DNA of 64,000 nucleotides from the NCBI RefSeq assembly GCF_027568395.1, contig NZ_JANKZL010000004.1, forward strand, positions 310,001 to 374,000, read 5' to 3'. Each line of letters begins with the position of its first letter. Position 1 is the first letter of the stretch. Made by a program: the position numbers and the translations under genes. Positions 7,539 to 17,956 of this stretch are shown here, one piece after another. The notes below the pieces were generated by a model. That model saw nothing but the letters and a program-made list of their open reading frames with translations. It made no database searches and was not told the origin of the DNA. The DNA comes from Aminobacter sp. HY435 (lineage in GTDB: Bacteria; Pseudomonadota; Alphaproteobacteria; Rhizobiales; Rhizobiaceae).

Positions 7539-8150
7539 ATGCAAGAGAGAGCCGAGCGCCGCTCCAACCGCGACCGCACCGAGACGACGCGCGCCCAACT
7601 GACGGCGGCTGCGCGCCGGCTGTTCGCCGAGAAATCCTATGCCGAGACCAGCACGCCGGAGATCGTGGCGGCGGCGGGGGTGACGCGCGGTGCGCTCTAC
7701 CATCACTTCGCCGACAAGCAGGCCTTGTTCCGCGCCGTGGCCGAGGAGGAGGCGGCGGCAGTGGCTGCCGAGATCGAGCATGCCGCGCCCGACGACATGG
7801 ACGCGCGCCAGGCGCTGATATCGGGCAGCAAGGCCTATCTTGAGGCGATGCAGGCGCCCGGCCGCACCCGGCTGCTGCTGCTCGACGGGCCGGCGGTGCT
7901 CGGTCGCTCCGGCATGGACGAGATCGACGCCCGCCACGGCAACCGCACCCTGCGGGAGGGTCTGGCGATCGCCATGCGATCAGGCGCGATGAAGAGACTG
8001 CCGCTTGCGGCGCTCACCGGCCAGTTGGCTGCGGCCTTTGATCGGGCCGCCCTCGCCATCGATGCCGGCGCGCCCGATGCCGAGCAGATGGACGTGATAT
8101 CGGCCGTCATTGAAGGCCTGATGCTGCCCGACAGGGCAATTCCGGTGTGA
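7539..8150 (+). CDS. TetR/AcrR-family transcriptional regulator
   Basis: The product is 203 aa. An N-terminal HTH spans about residues 18-66 (RRLFAEKSYAETSTPEIVAAAGVTRGALYHHFADK, recognition helix near TRGALYHHF), followed by an all-helical ligand domain. It is divergent from the VOC gene and probably represses both genes through the two palindromes at 7494-7538. The ATG at 7539 directly follows the second palindrome with no visible Shine-Dalgarno, so the message may be leaderless. The ligand is unknown. A terminator follows at 8198-8231. Confidence 0.88.
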   Translation: MQERAERRSNRDRTETTRAQLTAAARRLFAEKSYAETSTPEIVAAAGVTRGALYHHFADKQALFRAVAEEEAAAVAAEIEHAAPDDMDARQALISGSKAYLEAMQAPGRTRLLLLDGPAVLGRSGMDEIDARHGNRTLREGLAIAMRSGAMKRLPLAALTGQLAAAFDRAALAIDAGAPDAEQMDVISAVIEGLMLPDRAIPV

Positions 8151-8197
8151 GGCTGGTTGTGCCTGGCATTGCCGCAAGCAAACAGCCTTGAAATGCA

Positions 8198-8231
8198 AAA
8201 GCCCGGCGTTCAGGCCGGGCTTGCTTTTTGC
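8198..8231. terminator. bidirectional terminator between TetR and HlyU-domain genes
   Basis: A 9-bp stem (AAGCCCGGC and its complement) has a T-rich right side and an A-rich left side, serving the two convergent genes. Confidence 0.8.
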
Positions 8232-8247
8232 GATGCCGCCTGGCTCG

Positions 8248-8538
8248 TCAGCTGAACATCCGTTCGCCCTGTTCGTCGACGAGTTGGCGTCCCTTGGTCA
8301 GCGACACCTCGACCGCATCGTCGAGGGCGGCAAAGCGGTCGGCGCGGATGAATTTGTGTTCCCTGACCACGCCGCCGACATCCTTGGAGACCACGCCGCA
8401 GGTCTGGAACTGACCACCTTCCTTGTAAGGCGTCGCCTTGACCAAAAAGCCCTTGTACTCGATCTCCTTGGCGACCGCGGTTGCAGCCGGTTCGGCGCCT
8501 GCACCGCCACCGCCAAAAAGCCTCTTCAGAAACGACAT
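8248..8538 (-). CDS. HlyU-domain protein
   Basis: The product is 96 aa. After MSFLKRLFGGGG and a short Ala-rich linker comes a domain matching HlyU (EIEYKGFLVKATPYKEGGQFQTCGVV and REHKFIRADRF). HlyU is a virulence-gene activator in Vibrio, but the alphaproteobacterial short forms are uncharacterised. The ATG at 8538 has GGGAAG upstream; the open frame extends to 8622 without a better start. Confidence 0.75.
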   Translation of the reverse strand: MSFLKRLFGGGGAGAEPAATAVAKEIEYKGFLVKATPYKEGGQFQTCGVVSKDVGGVVREHKFIRADRFAALDDAVEVSLTKGRQLVDEQGERMFS

Positions 8539-8649
8539 CGGTTCTTCCCTTTGTTTTCCGAAGCTTAGACGCTTGTCTTGATTCAGTCGAGGCGTTTCGG
8601 ACAGGCAACGGCAACGGCGCACGCATTGCGTGCGCCGACCATCGCTTGC

Positions 8650-8943
8650 TCACCCCATCGAGGCGATGATTTCGCGATAGGCGAGCTCGGGGAACGCTTT
8701 CATCGTCCGCGTCCGGACATTGCCGCCCTGGCCGAGCATCATGGCGAAGCGCGCCACAACGGCATCGTCGGGCGCATCCGCAATCGCCACCATGTCGCAC
8801 TCGCCCATGGTGAGATAGAACTGCTTGAACGAACCGCCCATGTCGCCGAGCAGCTTCTTGGCGGCGTCGAGCCGCTTGGGCGAGGACCTGACATCGCGAA
8901 TGCCCTGGTCCGTCCAGTTGATCAGCATGATGTACGTCGTCAC
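8650..8943 (-). CDS. GYD-domain protein
   Basis: The product is 97 aa with a GTG start at 8943, chosen for the GGAGGGAGG just upstream. The sequence MTTYIMLINWTDQGIRDV... and GECDMVAIADAPDD fits the GYD family, small dimeric alpha/beta-barrel-like proteins of unknown role. It is a single gene with no clear partner. Confidence 0.8.
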   Translation of the reverse strand: MTTYIMLINWTDQGIRDVRSSPKRLDAAKKLLGDMGGSFKQFYLTMGECDMVAIADAPDDAVVARFAMMLGQGGNVRTRTMKAFPELAYREIIASMG

Positions 8944-9079
8944 GGCAACCTCCCTCCGGTGCCACGGCGCACGGCGGAAAGCCGGGGCAGGCATCCGGTC
9001 ATAGCCCTGAAATGCGTCCGACGCTGAATTATCCTCCCCCGAAGCGAGCGGCGCAAGGCGGCCTGTGCGCACGCTCGGC

Positions 9080-9961
9080 TCAGGCACCCTGGCGCAGGCG
9101 CACCTCCGAAGGGGTCGAACCGTAGACACTGACGAAGCGCCGGGCGAAATGCGAGCGCGAGGCGTAGCCGGCAATGCCGGCGGCATCCGAGATGTTGCCT
9201 TCGCCACGCGCCAGCATCTCGTGCGCCAGCTGCATGCGCGCTGCGGCCAACACCTGGCGCAGCGACGTGCCCTCCTCACGCAGCTTGCGCCGCAGCGTCG
9301 ATGCCCCCAGGCCAAATTCACGGCCGATGGCTTGCGCCGTCCAGCGCCGCGACGGCGCGCCTGCCACCAGCCAGGCTGCGCGCTCGGCCAGCGACTGCTC
9401 GAACAGGCAGACCGCGGCCGGCACCCGGCGCAGCAGCATCAGCACCTCGGCCAGCCGGTGCCCTGCCAGCGCGCCAGCATGCGAGGACGCGCTGAGCGCG
9501 ATCGCCGCATGTCCCAGCGCATCGACAAGCTCGCCGCCGAGCGGCACCCTGAGGTCGAAGCCGGAAGGTGTGCGTGCGCCCGGCATCTCCAGCACCCATC
9601 TCGGCACGTCGGTGACGTCGACCAGCAGCGATTCGTAGAGGCCGTTGGCCTCGGACGGGATGTTGACAGCGTCGAAGGCCTGTCCCTTCGGCAGCACGAA
9701 CACGTCGCCGGCGACGAAGCGTTGGCCGGCATCGCCCAGCCAGAACTCTTTTTCGCCCGACAGCACGACGCCGATCCTGTTTGTCTCCGAAACCACGCTG
9801 GCGAGCCGCTCGCGCTCGACGCAGCAATAGCTGAACAACTCCCGCGCATGGCTGTGGAAGCCTGGGCCGCGGGCAGTACGGTTGGCCATGGCAAGCGGCT
9901 TCAAGAGCTTCAGCAGCCGCTGCGCGTGGCTTCGCTCGGGCAGTTCGATCAGGGAGGTCAT
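9080..9961 (-). CDS. AraC-family transcriptional regulator
   Basis: The product is 293 aa. The N-terminal part is a cupin-like sensor (about 40-170, with GEKEFWLGDAGQRFVAGDVFVLPKG) and the C-terminal part is an AraC double HTH (about 205-290; the second helix pair ISDAAGIAGYASRSHFARRF is canonical). It is divergent from the exported metallo-hydrolase gene, about 170 bp away, which suggests control of that gene. The start codon has a weak ribosome binding site. Confidence 0.85.
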   Translation of the reverse strand: MTSLIELPERSHAQRLLKLLKPLAMANRTARGPGFHSHARELFSYCCVERERLASVVSETNRIGVVLSGEKEFWLGDAGQRFVAGDVFVLPKGQAFDAVNIPSEANGLYESLLVDVTDVPRWVLEMPGARTPSGFDLRVPLGGELVDALGHAAIALSASSHAGALAGHRLAEVLMLLRRVPAAVCLFEQSLAERAAWLVAGAPSRRWTAQAIGREFGLGASTLRRKLREEGTSLRQVLAAARMQLAHEMLARGEGNISDAAGIAGYASRSHFARRFVSVYGSTPSEVRLRQGA

Positions 9962-10128
9962 CTAGGCAGTCTAGCGTCTCCACCCGCCATGTCGACGGCA
10001 CTTCGAGCGTTTCGGGCACATCTTCAGGTGCAAAACGGGCACATTGTGGCGCCGGCCAACCGGCATCTTCGCGCAGCAAACGGCGGCACCGCCACCTCAT
10101 CGCGGCGCCGCAAGCAAGGAGATACGAC

Positions 10129-10959
10129 ATGAATCCACGCCAATTTGTCCTCGCCACCGTGACGGCATTCCCGGCCTTCGGGGCAGCGCAGGCCGCCGAT
10201 ATCGAGCTGTGGCGGCTCGACTGCGGCTCGATCAAGGTCAGCGACCTCTCGGCCTTTTCCGACACCTTCCGCTACCAGGGCGAGGAGCGGACGCTGACCG
10301 ACAGCTGCTACCTGATCCGGCACGACAGCGCCTACATGCTGTGGGACGCCGGCCTGCCGTCTGCGCTTCTTGGGGCTGCACAAGACGCCAAGCCGATGGC
10401 GCCGGCGCTCGCCAGGACGATCAAGGACCAGCTGGCCGAGATCGGCGTCGCGGCGGAGAAGATCGCGACGCTCGGCATCAGCCACAACCATTTCGACCAT
10501 GTCGGCCAGGCATCCGACTTTGCCCATGCCCGCATGCTGATCGGCAAGGGCGACCTCGAAGGCTTCCGCGCCACCCCGCCGGCCTTCGGCGTCGAGCCCA
10601 CCCTGGTCCAGCCATGGCTCGACGGCACGGCGAAGCTGGAGACGATCACGGGCGACAAGGATGTCTTCGACGACGGCTCGGTGGTCATGCTGGCGACGCC
10701 AGGGCATACGCCGTCGAGTTATTCGCTGCTGGTGCGGCTGGCCGACACCGGCCCCGTGCTGCTCAGTGGCGACACTGCGCATTTCCAGGAGCAGTTCGGC
10801 AACCGCGGCGTGCCGCCGTTCAACTTCGACCGCGCCGAAACCCTGGCGTCGATGGACCGTCTCGAGGACGCGGCGAAGGCGCTGAACGCAACGCTTGTCG
10901 TCCAGCACGACGCAAGCGACATCTCCAAGCTGCCCGCCTTCCCGGCAAGCGCGAAGTAG
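10129..10959 (+). CDS. exported MBL-fold metallo-hydrolase, N-acyl-homoserine-lactonase-like
   Basis: The product is 276 aa with a probable signal peptide (cleavage near AQA at 20-23). The zinc motif HxHxDH is present as H119, H121, D123 and H124, followed by TPGHTPSS, SGDTAHF and a late QHDASD. The layout matches the N-acyl homoserine lactonase family of the metallo-beta-lactamase fold, although many members act on other lactones. AAGGAG precedes the start. An AraC regulator is divergent. If it is a true lactonase, export would place it where it could degrade external signals. Confidence 0.8.
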   Translation: MNPRQFVLATVTAFPAFGAAQAADIELWRLDCGSIKVSDLSAFSDTFRYQGEERTLTDSCYLIRHDSAYMLWDAGLPSALLGAAQDAKPMAPALARTIKDQLAEIGVAAEKIATLGISHNHFDHVGQASDFAHARMLIGKGDLEGFRATPPAFGVEPTLVQPWLDGTAKLETITGDKDVFDDGSVVMLATPGHTPSSYSLLVRLADTGPVLLSGDTAHFQEQFGNRGVPPFNFDRAETLASMDRLEDAAKALNATLVVQHDASDISKLPAFPASAK

Positions 10960-11082
10960 CGATATCAGGGCGCACTTGGTGCGTCGTGCTTCAGGAAGTC
11001 GCCTCGGCCCAGTCGAGGCGCTTTTCCATGAACACGCTGAGCGGATCTTCGCGGTAGTCGCCGAACGGTCCGCGCCGGCGGA

Positions 11083-11694
11083 TCAACGTTCGGTCAGGGC
11101 CAGCTTGGCGCCAAGCATGACGAAGGCCGCGGCAAAGCTGCGCCGCATCCAGGTCATGACGCGCACGCTGCCGACCACCTTGTCGCGCATCGCAGCCGCG
11201 CACAGGCCGTAGATGGCGAAGATGACGAAGGTCGCCAGCATGAACACCCCCGACAGCTCCAGCATGCGCACCAGCACGTTCGGCTCGTTCGGCGCAATGA
11301 ACTGCGGCAGGAAGGCGACGAAGAAGATCGACAGCTTCGGATTGAGCACATTGATCAGCACGCCGTCGACCAGCACCTGGCGCGCCGAGCGCGGGTCGGC
11401 CTTGTCGTCGATCTTGAGTGCGCCGTGCTCGCGCAGGCTCTGCCAGGCCATGTAGAGCAGGTAGGCAACGCCGGCATATTTGACGATCTCAAACAGCAGC
11501 GCGCTTGTGTGCAGCAGCGCAGCAAGCCCGGTCAGCGCCGCGATCAGATGCGGCACGATGCCGAGCGTGCAGGCAAACGCCGCAAGCACGCTGGCCTTGC
11601 CGCCGCGCGAAAGCCCCGCGGCCAGCGTGTAGACCACGCCCGTGCCGGGCGACGCGACAATGATAAGGGTGGTCAGCAGGAACTCGATCGACAC
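11083..11694 (-). CDS. LysE-family amino-acid exporter
   Basis: The product is 203 aa with a GTG start preceded by GGGGAGAGAG. The opening FLLTTLIIVASPGTGVVYTLAAGLSRG is the RhtB/LysE signature (PGP-like loop, here PGTG) and about six hydrophobic segments follow. Members export basic or hydrophobic amino acids or related metabolites; the substrate is unknown. The gene is convergent with the metallo-hydrolase gene. Confidence 0.85.
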   Translation of the reverse strand: MSIEFLLTTLIIVASPGTGVVYTLAAGLSRGGKASVLAAFACTLGIVPHLIAALTGLAALLHTSALLFEIVKYAGVAYLLYMAWQSLREHGALKIDDKADPRSARQVLVDGVLINVLNPKLSIFFVAFLPQFIAPNEPNVLVRMLELSGVFMLATFVIFAIYGLCAAAMRDKVVGSVRVMTWMRRSFAAAFVMLGAKLALTER

Positions 11695-11855
11695 GGCTCT
11701 CTCCCCTTTGTTGACAGGACCTTAGTGGATCAGGCCAGGCGGCGAAAGCCACCCGATTTCGCGTGATTTGCGTTTTGTGTGGAGTCCCACCATGCAGGGC
11801 ATCGCAGCGCCGGTGCTGATGACCTTTGTCGTCTCGGCCATCGCGACGCTGAACA

Positions 11856-12086
11856 GTCCTGGCCGAAGCGGGCGGCGTACGCCCCAACATCGACTATGCG
11901 CTGGCGGTGATGATGCGCATGTTCGGACTGCCGATCGGCTACGAAACAGCGTTCTTCGCCATCGCGCGCTCCACCGGCTGGGTCGCCCACGCCATCGAGC
12001 AGCTGGCCTCGGGAGTGTTGATCCGCCCGCGCGCCGCTATGTCGGGCCGGCGCTGGGACGTGGCGGCAGCTAATCTGGGCGCGTAG
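11856..12086 (+). pseudogene. C-terminal remnant of a citrate-synthase-family gene
   Basis: The frame reads VLAEAGGVRPNIDYALAV, then FGLPIGYETAFFAIARSTGW, VAHAIEQLASG and LIRPRA, which is the end of citrate-synthase-like proteins. A frameshift after LIRPRA moves the expected RYVG terminus into another frame. A stop lies a few bases before 11856, and about 110 bp further upstream show no related sequence, so the first 75-80% of the gene is missing. It fills most of the 463-bp gap between the LysE and DUF1801 genes. Confidence 0.7.
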
Positions 12087-12157
12087 CTGACAAGCCGCAG
12101 GCGTGGCACGGCAAGGGCGTTCGCGATACGCTTCAGGCATGTGAGAGGGACAGGCAC

Positions 12158-12544
12158 ATGATGCGCAAGGAAATCCCGGCGAAGAGCCCCGAGGCTTATG
12201 TCGAGGTCTTGAGCGGCTGGCGCCGCGAGATCGTCGAGGACTTGCGCGCCGCCACCCGCGCAGCGGGCGATCCCGAGGCGCGCATCAAATGGGGCCACAT
12301 CGTCTGCTTTTCCAACGGTCCGGTCCTGCTCGTCCGCGCGGAGGAAGCGCGCGTGCTCTTCGGTTTCTGGCGCGGCAAGCGCCTGCGCCACATCGAGCCG
12401 AGACTGAAAGCCGGCGGCAAATATGAGCTCGCCACCATGGAGTATCGCGAGGGCGACACGGTGGACACAACACTTGCCGAAAAGCTCGTCCGCGAAGCGA
12501 TGCGGCTGAACGCCGAGGTCGGCGACCCGACGGAAAGCAACTAG
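12158..12544 (+). CDS. DUF1801-domain protein
   Basis: The product is 128 aa. It matches the DUF1801/YdhG-like fold (SPEAYVEVLSGWRREIVEDLRAATRAA, IKWGHIVCF, RLRHIEPRL). The function of the family is unknown; members are small soluble alpha/beta proteins. AGAGGGA precedes the ATG pair at 12158/12161. It lies 72 bp after the citrate-synthase remnant, possibly using that region as promoter. Confidence 0.75.
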   Translation: MMRKEIPAKSPEAYVEVLSGWRREIVEDLRAATRAAGDPEARIKWGHIVCFSNGPVLLVRAEEARVLFGFWRGKRLRHIEPRLKAGGKYELATMEYREGDTVDTTLAEKLVREAMRLNAEVGDPTESN

Positions 12545-12636
12545 GCAGGTATGCCAGATAGCCGGCAACCGCCCGGTGCCGCAATCGCGCCACAGTGACA
12601 GGCGAACCAACTGGCTGCATCAGAAAGCCGGGTCGC

Positions 12637-13281
12637 ATGACGCCTGCCGTGAAACTGGATCCCAGCTGGCTCGTCTCGGTGGCACTGCATGCCCTGCTGC
12701 TGGCGGCCACCCTGCTGTTGCCAAGGCCACAGCCATTCAGCTTGCCAGCCGAGGACGCGGTACCGGTCGAACTGGTCGCGCCCGTGCCCGAAACAATTAA
12801 GTCGCCGCGCCAGCCGAAAGCTCCCGCCGCACCGCTTGCGCCTGTCACCCCGGTCACGCCGAAGCTCGACGCGCCTGCCGCCCAGCGCCCCGCCATGGTC
12901 AAGGCGCACAGTTTCTACGCGGCCAAGCTGCTCGCCGACCCGCGCAGCCGCCGCGCCAGGCAGGCACTCGCAACCTTTGCTCCAGACGAGCGCGCCATCC
13001 AGCTCTGCAACATCGAGGCCATGGAGCAGATCCATCGCTGGAAGGCCGAGCTCCACCCCGATCTCGTGGTTCCCTATGCAACCGACAGCCTCAGGATCGA
13101 CGGCGGCTCGATCCACGCGGAAGGCGGAGCCTTCCGTGCCGGACGCCGCTGGTACGGCCTGACATTCTCTTGCGATGTCGCCGAAGGCAATGTCGCGGCT
13201 TTCGAGTTCGGCGTAGGCGAGGCAATCCCCGAGGCCAGGTGGGCCGAATACAACCTCGTCGCCGGCAACCCGGAAGATTAG
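12637..13281 (+). CDS. DUF930-domain membrane-anchored protein
   Basis: The product is 214 aa. One N-terminal membrane segment (LVSVALHALLLAATLLL, about 10-27) leads into a Pro/Ala-rich linker (about 30-85), giving a TonB-like look, and then a DUF930 domain (about 90-210) with conserved-looking ERAIQLCNIEAMEQIHRW and WYGLTFSCDV. DUF930 is typical of Hyphomicrobiales and uncharacterised. The ATG at 12637 begins the membrane anchor; an in-frame ATG at 12595 is possible. A terminator follows. Confidence 0.75.
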   Translation: MTPAVKLDPSWLVSVALHALLLAATLLLPRPQPFSLPAEDAVPVELVAPVPETIKSPRQPKAPAAPLAPVTPVTPKLDAPAAQRPAMVKAHSFYAAKLLADPRSRRARQALATFAPDERAIQLCNIEAMEQIHRWKAELHPDLVVPYATDSLRIDGGSIHAEGGAFRAGRRWYGLTFSCDVAEGNVAAFEFGVGEAIPEARWAEYNLVAGNPED

Positions 13282-13292
13282 CTCCCCCAACG

Positions 13293-13320
13293 AAAAAGCC
13301 CGGCTGGAGCCGGGCTTTTT
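13293..13320. terminator. bidirectional terminator between the DUF930 gene and rpoD
   Basis: A stem (AAAAAGCCCGGC and its complement) with a 4-nt loop and T-run lies between convergent genes. Confidence 0.9.
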
Positions 13321-13370
13321 GCATGATGGGCAACGATCTGCTGCCGAGGCACCGGCGCAGCTTGCGACTG

Positions 13371-15392
<2,022 letters not shown>

Positions 15393-15496
15393 TCTGTGCT
15401 TTCTCCAGGCGGCCCGTCAGCCGCTCAAACCCTTGGACAGTGCAAATCAGATGCGTTGATCCAACCGCGCCTGAACTGCCAGTAGCTGCCCCTGTG

Positions 15497-15511
15497 TTAA
15501 GTCAAGATTAA
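15497..15511. promoter_or_regulatory. CtrA-box-like TTAA-N7-TTAA upstream of rpoD
   Basis: The sequence TTAA GTCAAGA TTAA is a full consensus CtrA site, about 105-119 bp before the rpoD start; the right half reads TTAACC as in the extended consensus. CtrA is the cell-cycle response regulator of alphaproteobacteria, and as I recall rpoD is among reported CtrA targets in Brucella. Binding here is inferred. Confidence 0.55.
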
Positions 15512-15615
15512 CCCTGAAATAGGTGGCGGAATATCTTCCTGCCAGATGACACAAGTGCCCAGTCCGCATTGAGGCCGACGACACGCTGACGGTCCAGCCG
15601 CCGGTTAACTTTTTC

Positions 15616-15688
15616 GAATCGACCTGATTCCGTTATTCTGGTCAAACGTCAAGCGCCTGTCGCATGATTCGCGACTCAAAAGCGAATC
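15616..15688. promoter_or_regulatory. cluster of five GANTC (CcrM methylation) sites
   Basis: GANTC occurs at 15616-15620, 15626-15630, 15666-15670, 15673-15677 and 15684-15688, inside the dnaG-rpoD spacer. In DNA of this base composition about one per 300 bp would be expected. CcrM methylates this site in alphaproteobacteria and can couple transcription to replication. The remaining spacer (15393-15714) holds no gene. Confidence 0.5.
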
Positions 15689-15714
15689 AAATGCTGGATA
15701 GCCTGCATCCTGGT

Positions 15715-17661
15715 TCAGTTTCGTCCGCTGCGGCCCGAGGACACCCCAAAACCTTCGATAAGCGCTTCGGTGGCTTGCACGTCGTGAAACTGCGCCTGCA
15801 CTTCCACCAGATTGCGATAGTTTTCGTCTGTGGGATCGGTAGCCAGCGCCGCCTCGGCCTGTTTCAGCTCCTTATGTAGAGTTCGGGCGCTGCGATGCAA
15901 GTGCAGCGTCTGGGCAAAGGCGTCGCGGGCGTCCTCCAGTGCTGCGTCGTTGAGCGCGGTCCATTGCCTGGCCTTGCGGATCAGGGCGACGGCCCTTTCC
16001 CAGACCTCCGTGCATCCCGCTCGCGCGATCGCGGAGACGACCTGGTCGCGATTGTTGGCCTCGTGATGGGCCATCGCGTCGATCAGCACGGCATGCAGCT
16101 GCTTCAGTTCCTGGTTGGTCAGGTCGAGCCTTTCGACATGGTCGAAATTCTCGTCGATCAGCGTCGGATGGTTGACCAGCGCCACAACCAGCGCCGCCTC
16201 GCGCAGCGGCATGATGCCGCCGGCGCGCTTGACCATCGCCGAGCGCGCCAGGCTGTCGGATACGGCAAATCGGCCGGAAGCCGCAGCGTTCCCGCCCTTG
16301 TTCCACTGGGCGCGGTCGCCGCCCTTGCCGAACGCCCCCTTGCCGCCACGCTCGCCCTGCCCCTGCTGGCGACCGCGCTGGTTGCCGAAGAAGCTGAGCA
16401 CCCGCTCGCGCATTTCCTGCTGGTAGTGGTAGCGTACGCTCTCGTCCTTGATCCTCGAGGTCAGCTCGCGCAGCGTCTTTTCAAGCTCGGCGCGGCGTTC
16501 CGGTGTGTCGAACACCCCGCCCGACGTCTCGCGCATCCACACCAGGTCGGCCAGAGGCCGCGCCGCGCCAAGCACCGCGCGAAACGCTTCCGGTCCCTCG
16601 GCCTTGACTAGGTCGTCGGGGTCCTTGCCCTCCGGCAACAGCGCAAAGCGCGCAGTATGCCCGGGCGCCACCAGCGGCAGCGCCAGGTCGGCGGCGCGGT
16701 AGGCAGCCTTGAGGCCGGCCTTGTCGCCGTCGAAGCACAGCACCGGCTCGCCCGACATGCGCCACAACAGCCCGAGCTGGTTTTCGGTCAGCGCCGTGCC
16801 AAGCGGTGCCACCACGTTCTCGAAGCCAGCCTGGGCCAGCGCGATCACGTCCATGTAGCCTTCGACGGCAATCACCGTCCCGCCCTTCTGCAGCGCCTTG
16901 CGGGCGCGGGCGAAATTGTAGAGCACGTTGCCCTTGTGGAAGAGCTCGGTTTCCGGCGAATTCAGGTACTTGGCCGAAATCTCCGCCGACATGGCGCGGC
17001 CGCCAAAGGCAATGATGCGACCGCGGGAATCCGGGATAGGAAACATGATGCGGTCGCGGAAACGGTCGTAGGACACCGGCACGTCCTCGAAGACCGTCAG
17101 TCCGCAGGCTTCCATCTGCGCCTTCTCGACACCCTTCGAGGCAAGGAACTCCTTCAGCGCATTGCGGCTGTCAGGTGCATAGCCGAGCCGGAACGACTGC
17201 TGCGTCGCCAGCGCCAACCCGCGATCCCGGAGATAGGCGCGGGCGCGGGCGCCCTCGGACGTCTGCAACTGGTCCTCGAAAAACCCGGTCGCCAGTTCCA
17301 TGACGTCGTGCAGCGAAGCCTTCTCGCGCTCGCGGCGCTCTTCCTGCGCATCGCGCGCCGGCATCGGCACACCCGCCATCTCGGCGATGCGCTCGACAGC
17401 CTCGGGGAAGCTCAGCCCGTCCATTTCGGTCAGAAAGCGGAAATGGTCGCCGGTGACGCCACAGCCGAAGCAGTGGTAGCGGCCCTTGCGGTCCTCGCAG
17501 TGGAACGACGGCGACTTCTCGCCATGGAACGGGCAGCAGGCCCAGAAGTCGCCCTTCTGGGTGTTGGTCTTCTTGCGATCCCAGGTCACGCGCTGGCCCA
17601 CCACGGCCGAAATCGGCACGCGGTCGCGTATCTCACTCAAAAATCCGTCGGAAAAGCGCAT
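15715..17661 (-). CDS. dnaG: DNA primase DnaG
   Basis: The product is 648 aa from the ATG at 17661 (MRFSDGFLSEIRDRVPIS, the family start; upstream in-frame codons to 17730 add a non-conserved tail). The N-terminal CHC2 zinc finger has C43, H46, C64 and C67. A TOPRIM core follows (VEGYMDVIAL, LCFDGDKAG), and a helicase-binding C-terminal domain lies after a Gly/Gln/Lys-rich linker (about 425-475). It makes RNA primers at the replication fork. It is divergent from the Na/Pi cotransporter gene and upstream of rpoD. Confidence 0.96.
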   Translation of the reverse strand: MRFSDGFLSEIRDRVPISAVVGQRVTWDRKKTNTQKGDFWACCPFHGEKSPSFHCEDRKGRYHCFGCGVTGDHFRFLTEMDGLSFPEAVERIAEMAGVPMPARDAQEERREREKASLHDVMELATGFFEDQLQTSEGARARAYLRDRGLALATQQSFRLGYAPDSRNALKEFLASKGVEKAQMEACGLTVFEDVPVSYDRFRDRIMFPIPDSRGRIIAFGGRAMSAEISAKYLNSPETELFHKGNVLYNFARARKALQKGGTVIAVEGYMDVIALAQAGFENVVAPLGTALTENQLGLLWRMSGEPVLCFDGDKAGLKAAYRAADLALPLVAPGHTARFALLPEGKDPDDLVKAEGPEAFRAVLGAARPLADLVWMRETSGGVFDTPERRAELEKTLRELTSRIKDESVRYHYQQEMRERVLSFFGNQRGRQQGQGERGGKGAFGKGGDRAQWNKGGNAAASGRFAVSDSLARSAMVKRAGGIMPLREAALVVALVNHPTLIDENFDHVERLDLTNQELKQLHAVLIDAMAHHEANNRDQVVSAIARAGCTEVWERAVALIRKARQWTALNDAALEDARDAFAQTLHLHRSARTLHKELKQAEAALATDPTDENYRNLVEVQAQFHDVQATEALIEGFGVSSGRSGRN

Positions 17662-17956
17662 CAGGTCCTGCTTGTTTGAACCCTGATATAGTCGCTCCCT
17701 CCGCACGACACTAATCCTATTCGCCGCCATGCCCGCTGTTCACAGGCTGGCCTGACGCTCGATCGTCCAGTTTGCGCCGCGCCCCGGCCGCCACGGGACG
17801 GGGCAAAGCCCCGCCCTGCCCTATCAATGGGCTCAGCCCTTATTACGATTGCACACGCGTGCAATATGGACGAATAATATTATCCGGCTAATCTAATCGC
17901 ATGGTCATTACAGTGATTCGCATCGCCACTTCGACAGCCCGCTGTGGAGACACCCG

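Noticed and set aside
10991-11095. Minus-strand fragment ending ...FGDYREDPLSVFMEKRLDWAEATS
   Set aside because: It reads like a protein C terminus after the LysE gene, but no start or family could be found, so it is not listed as a gene.
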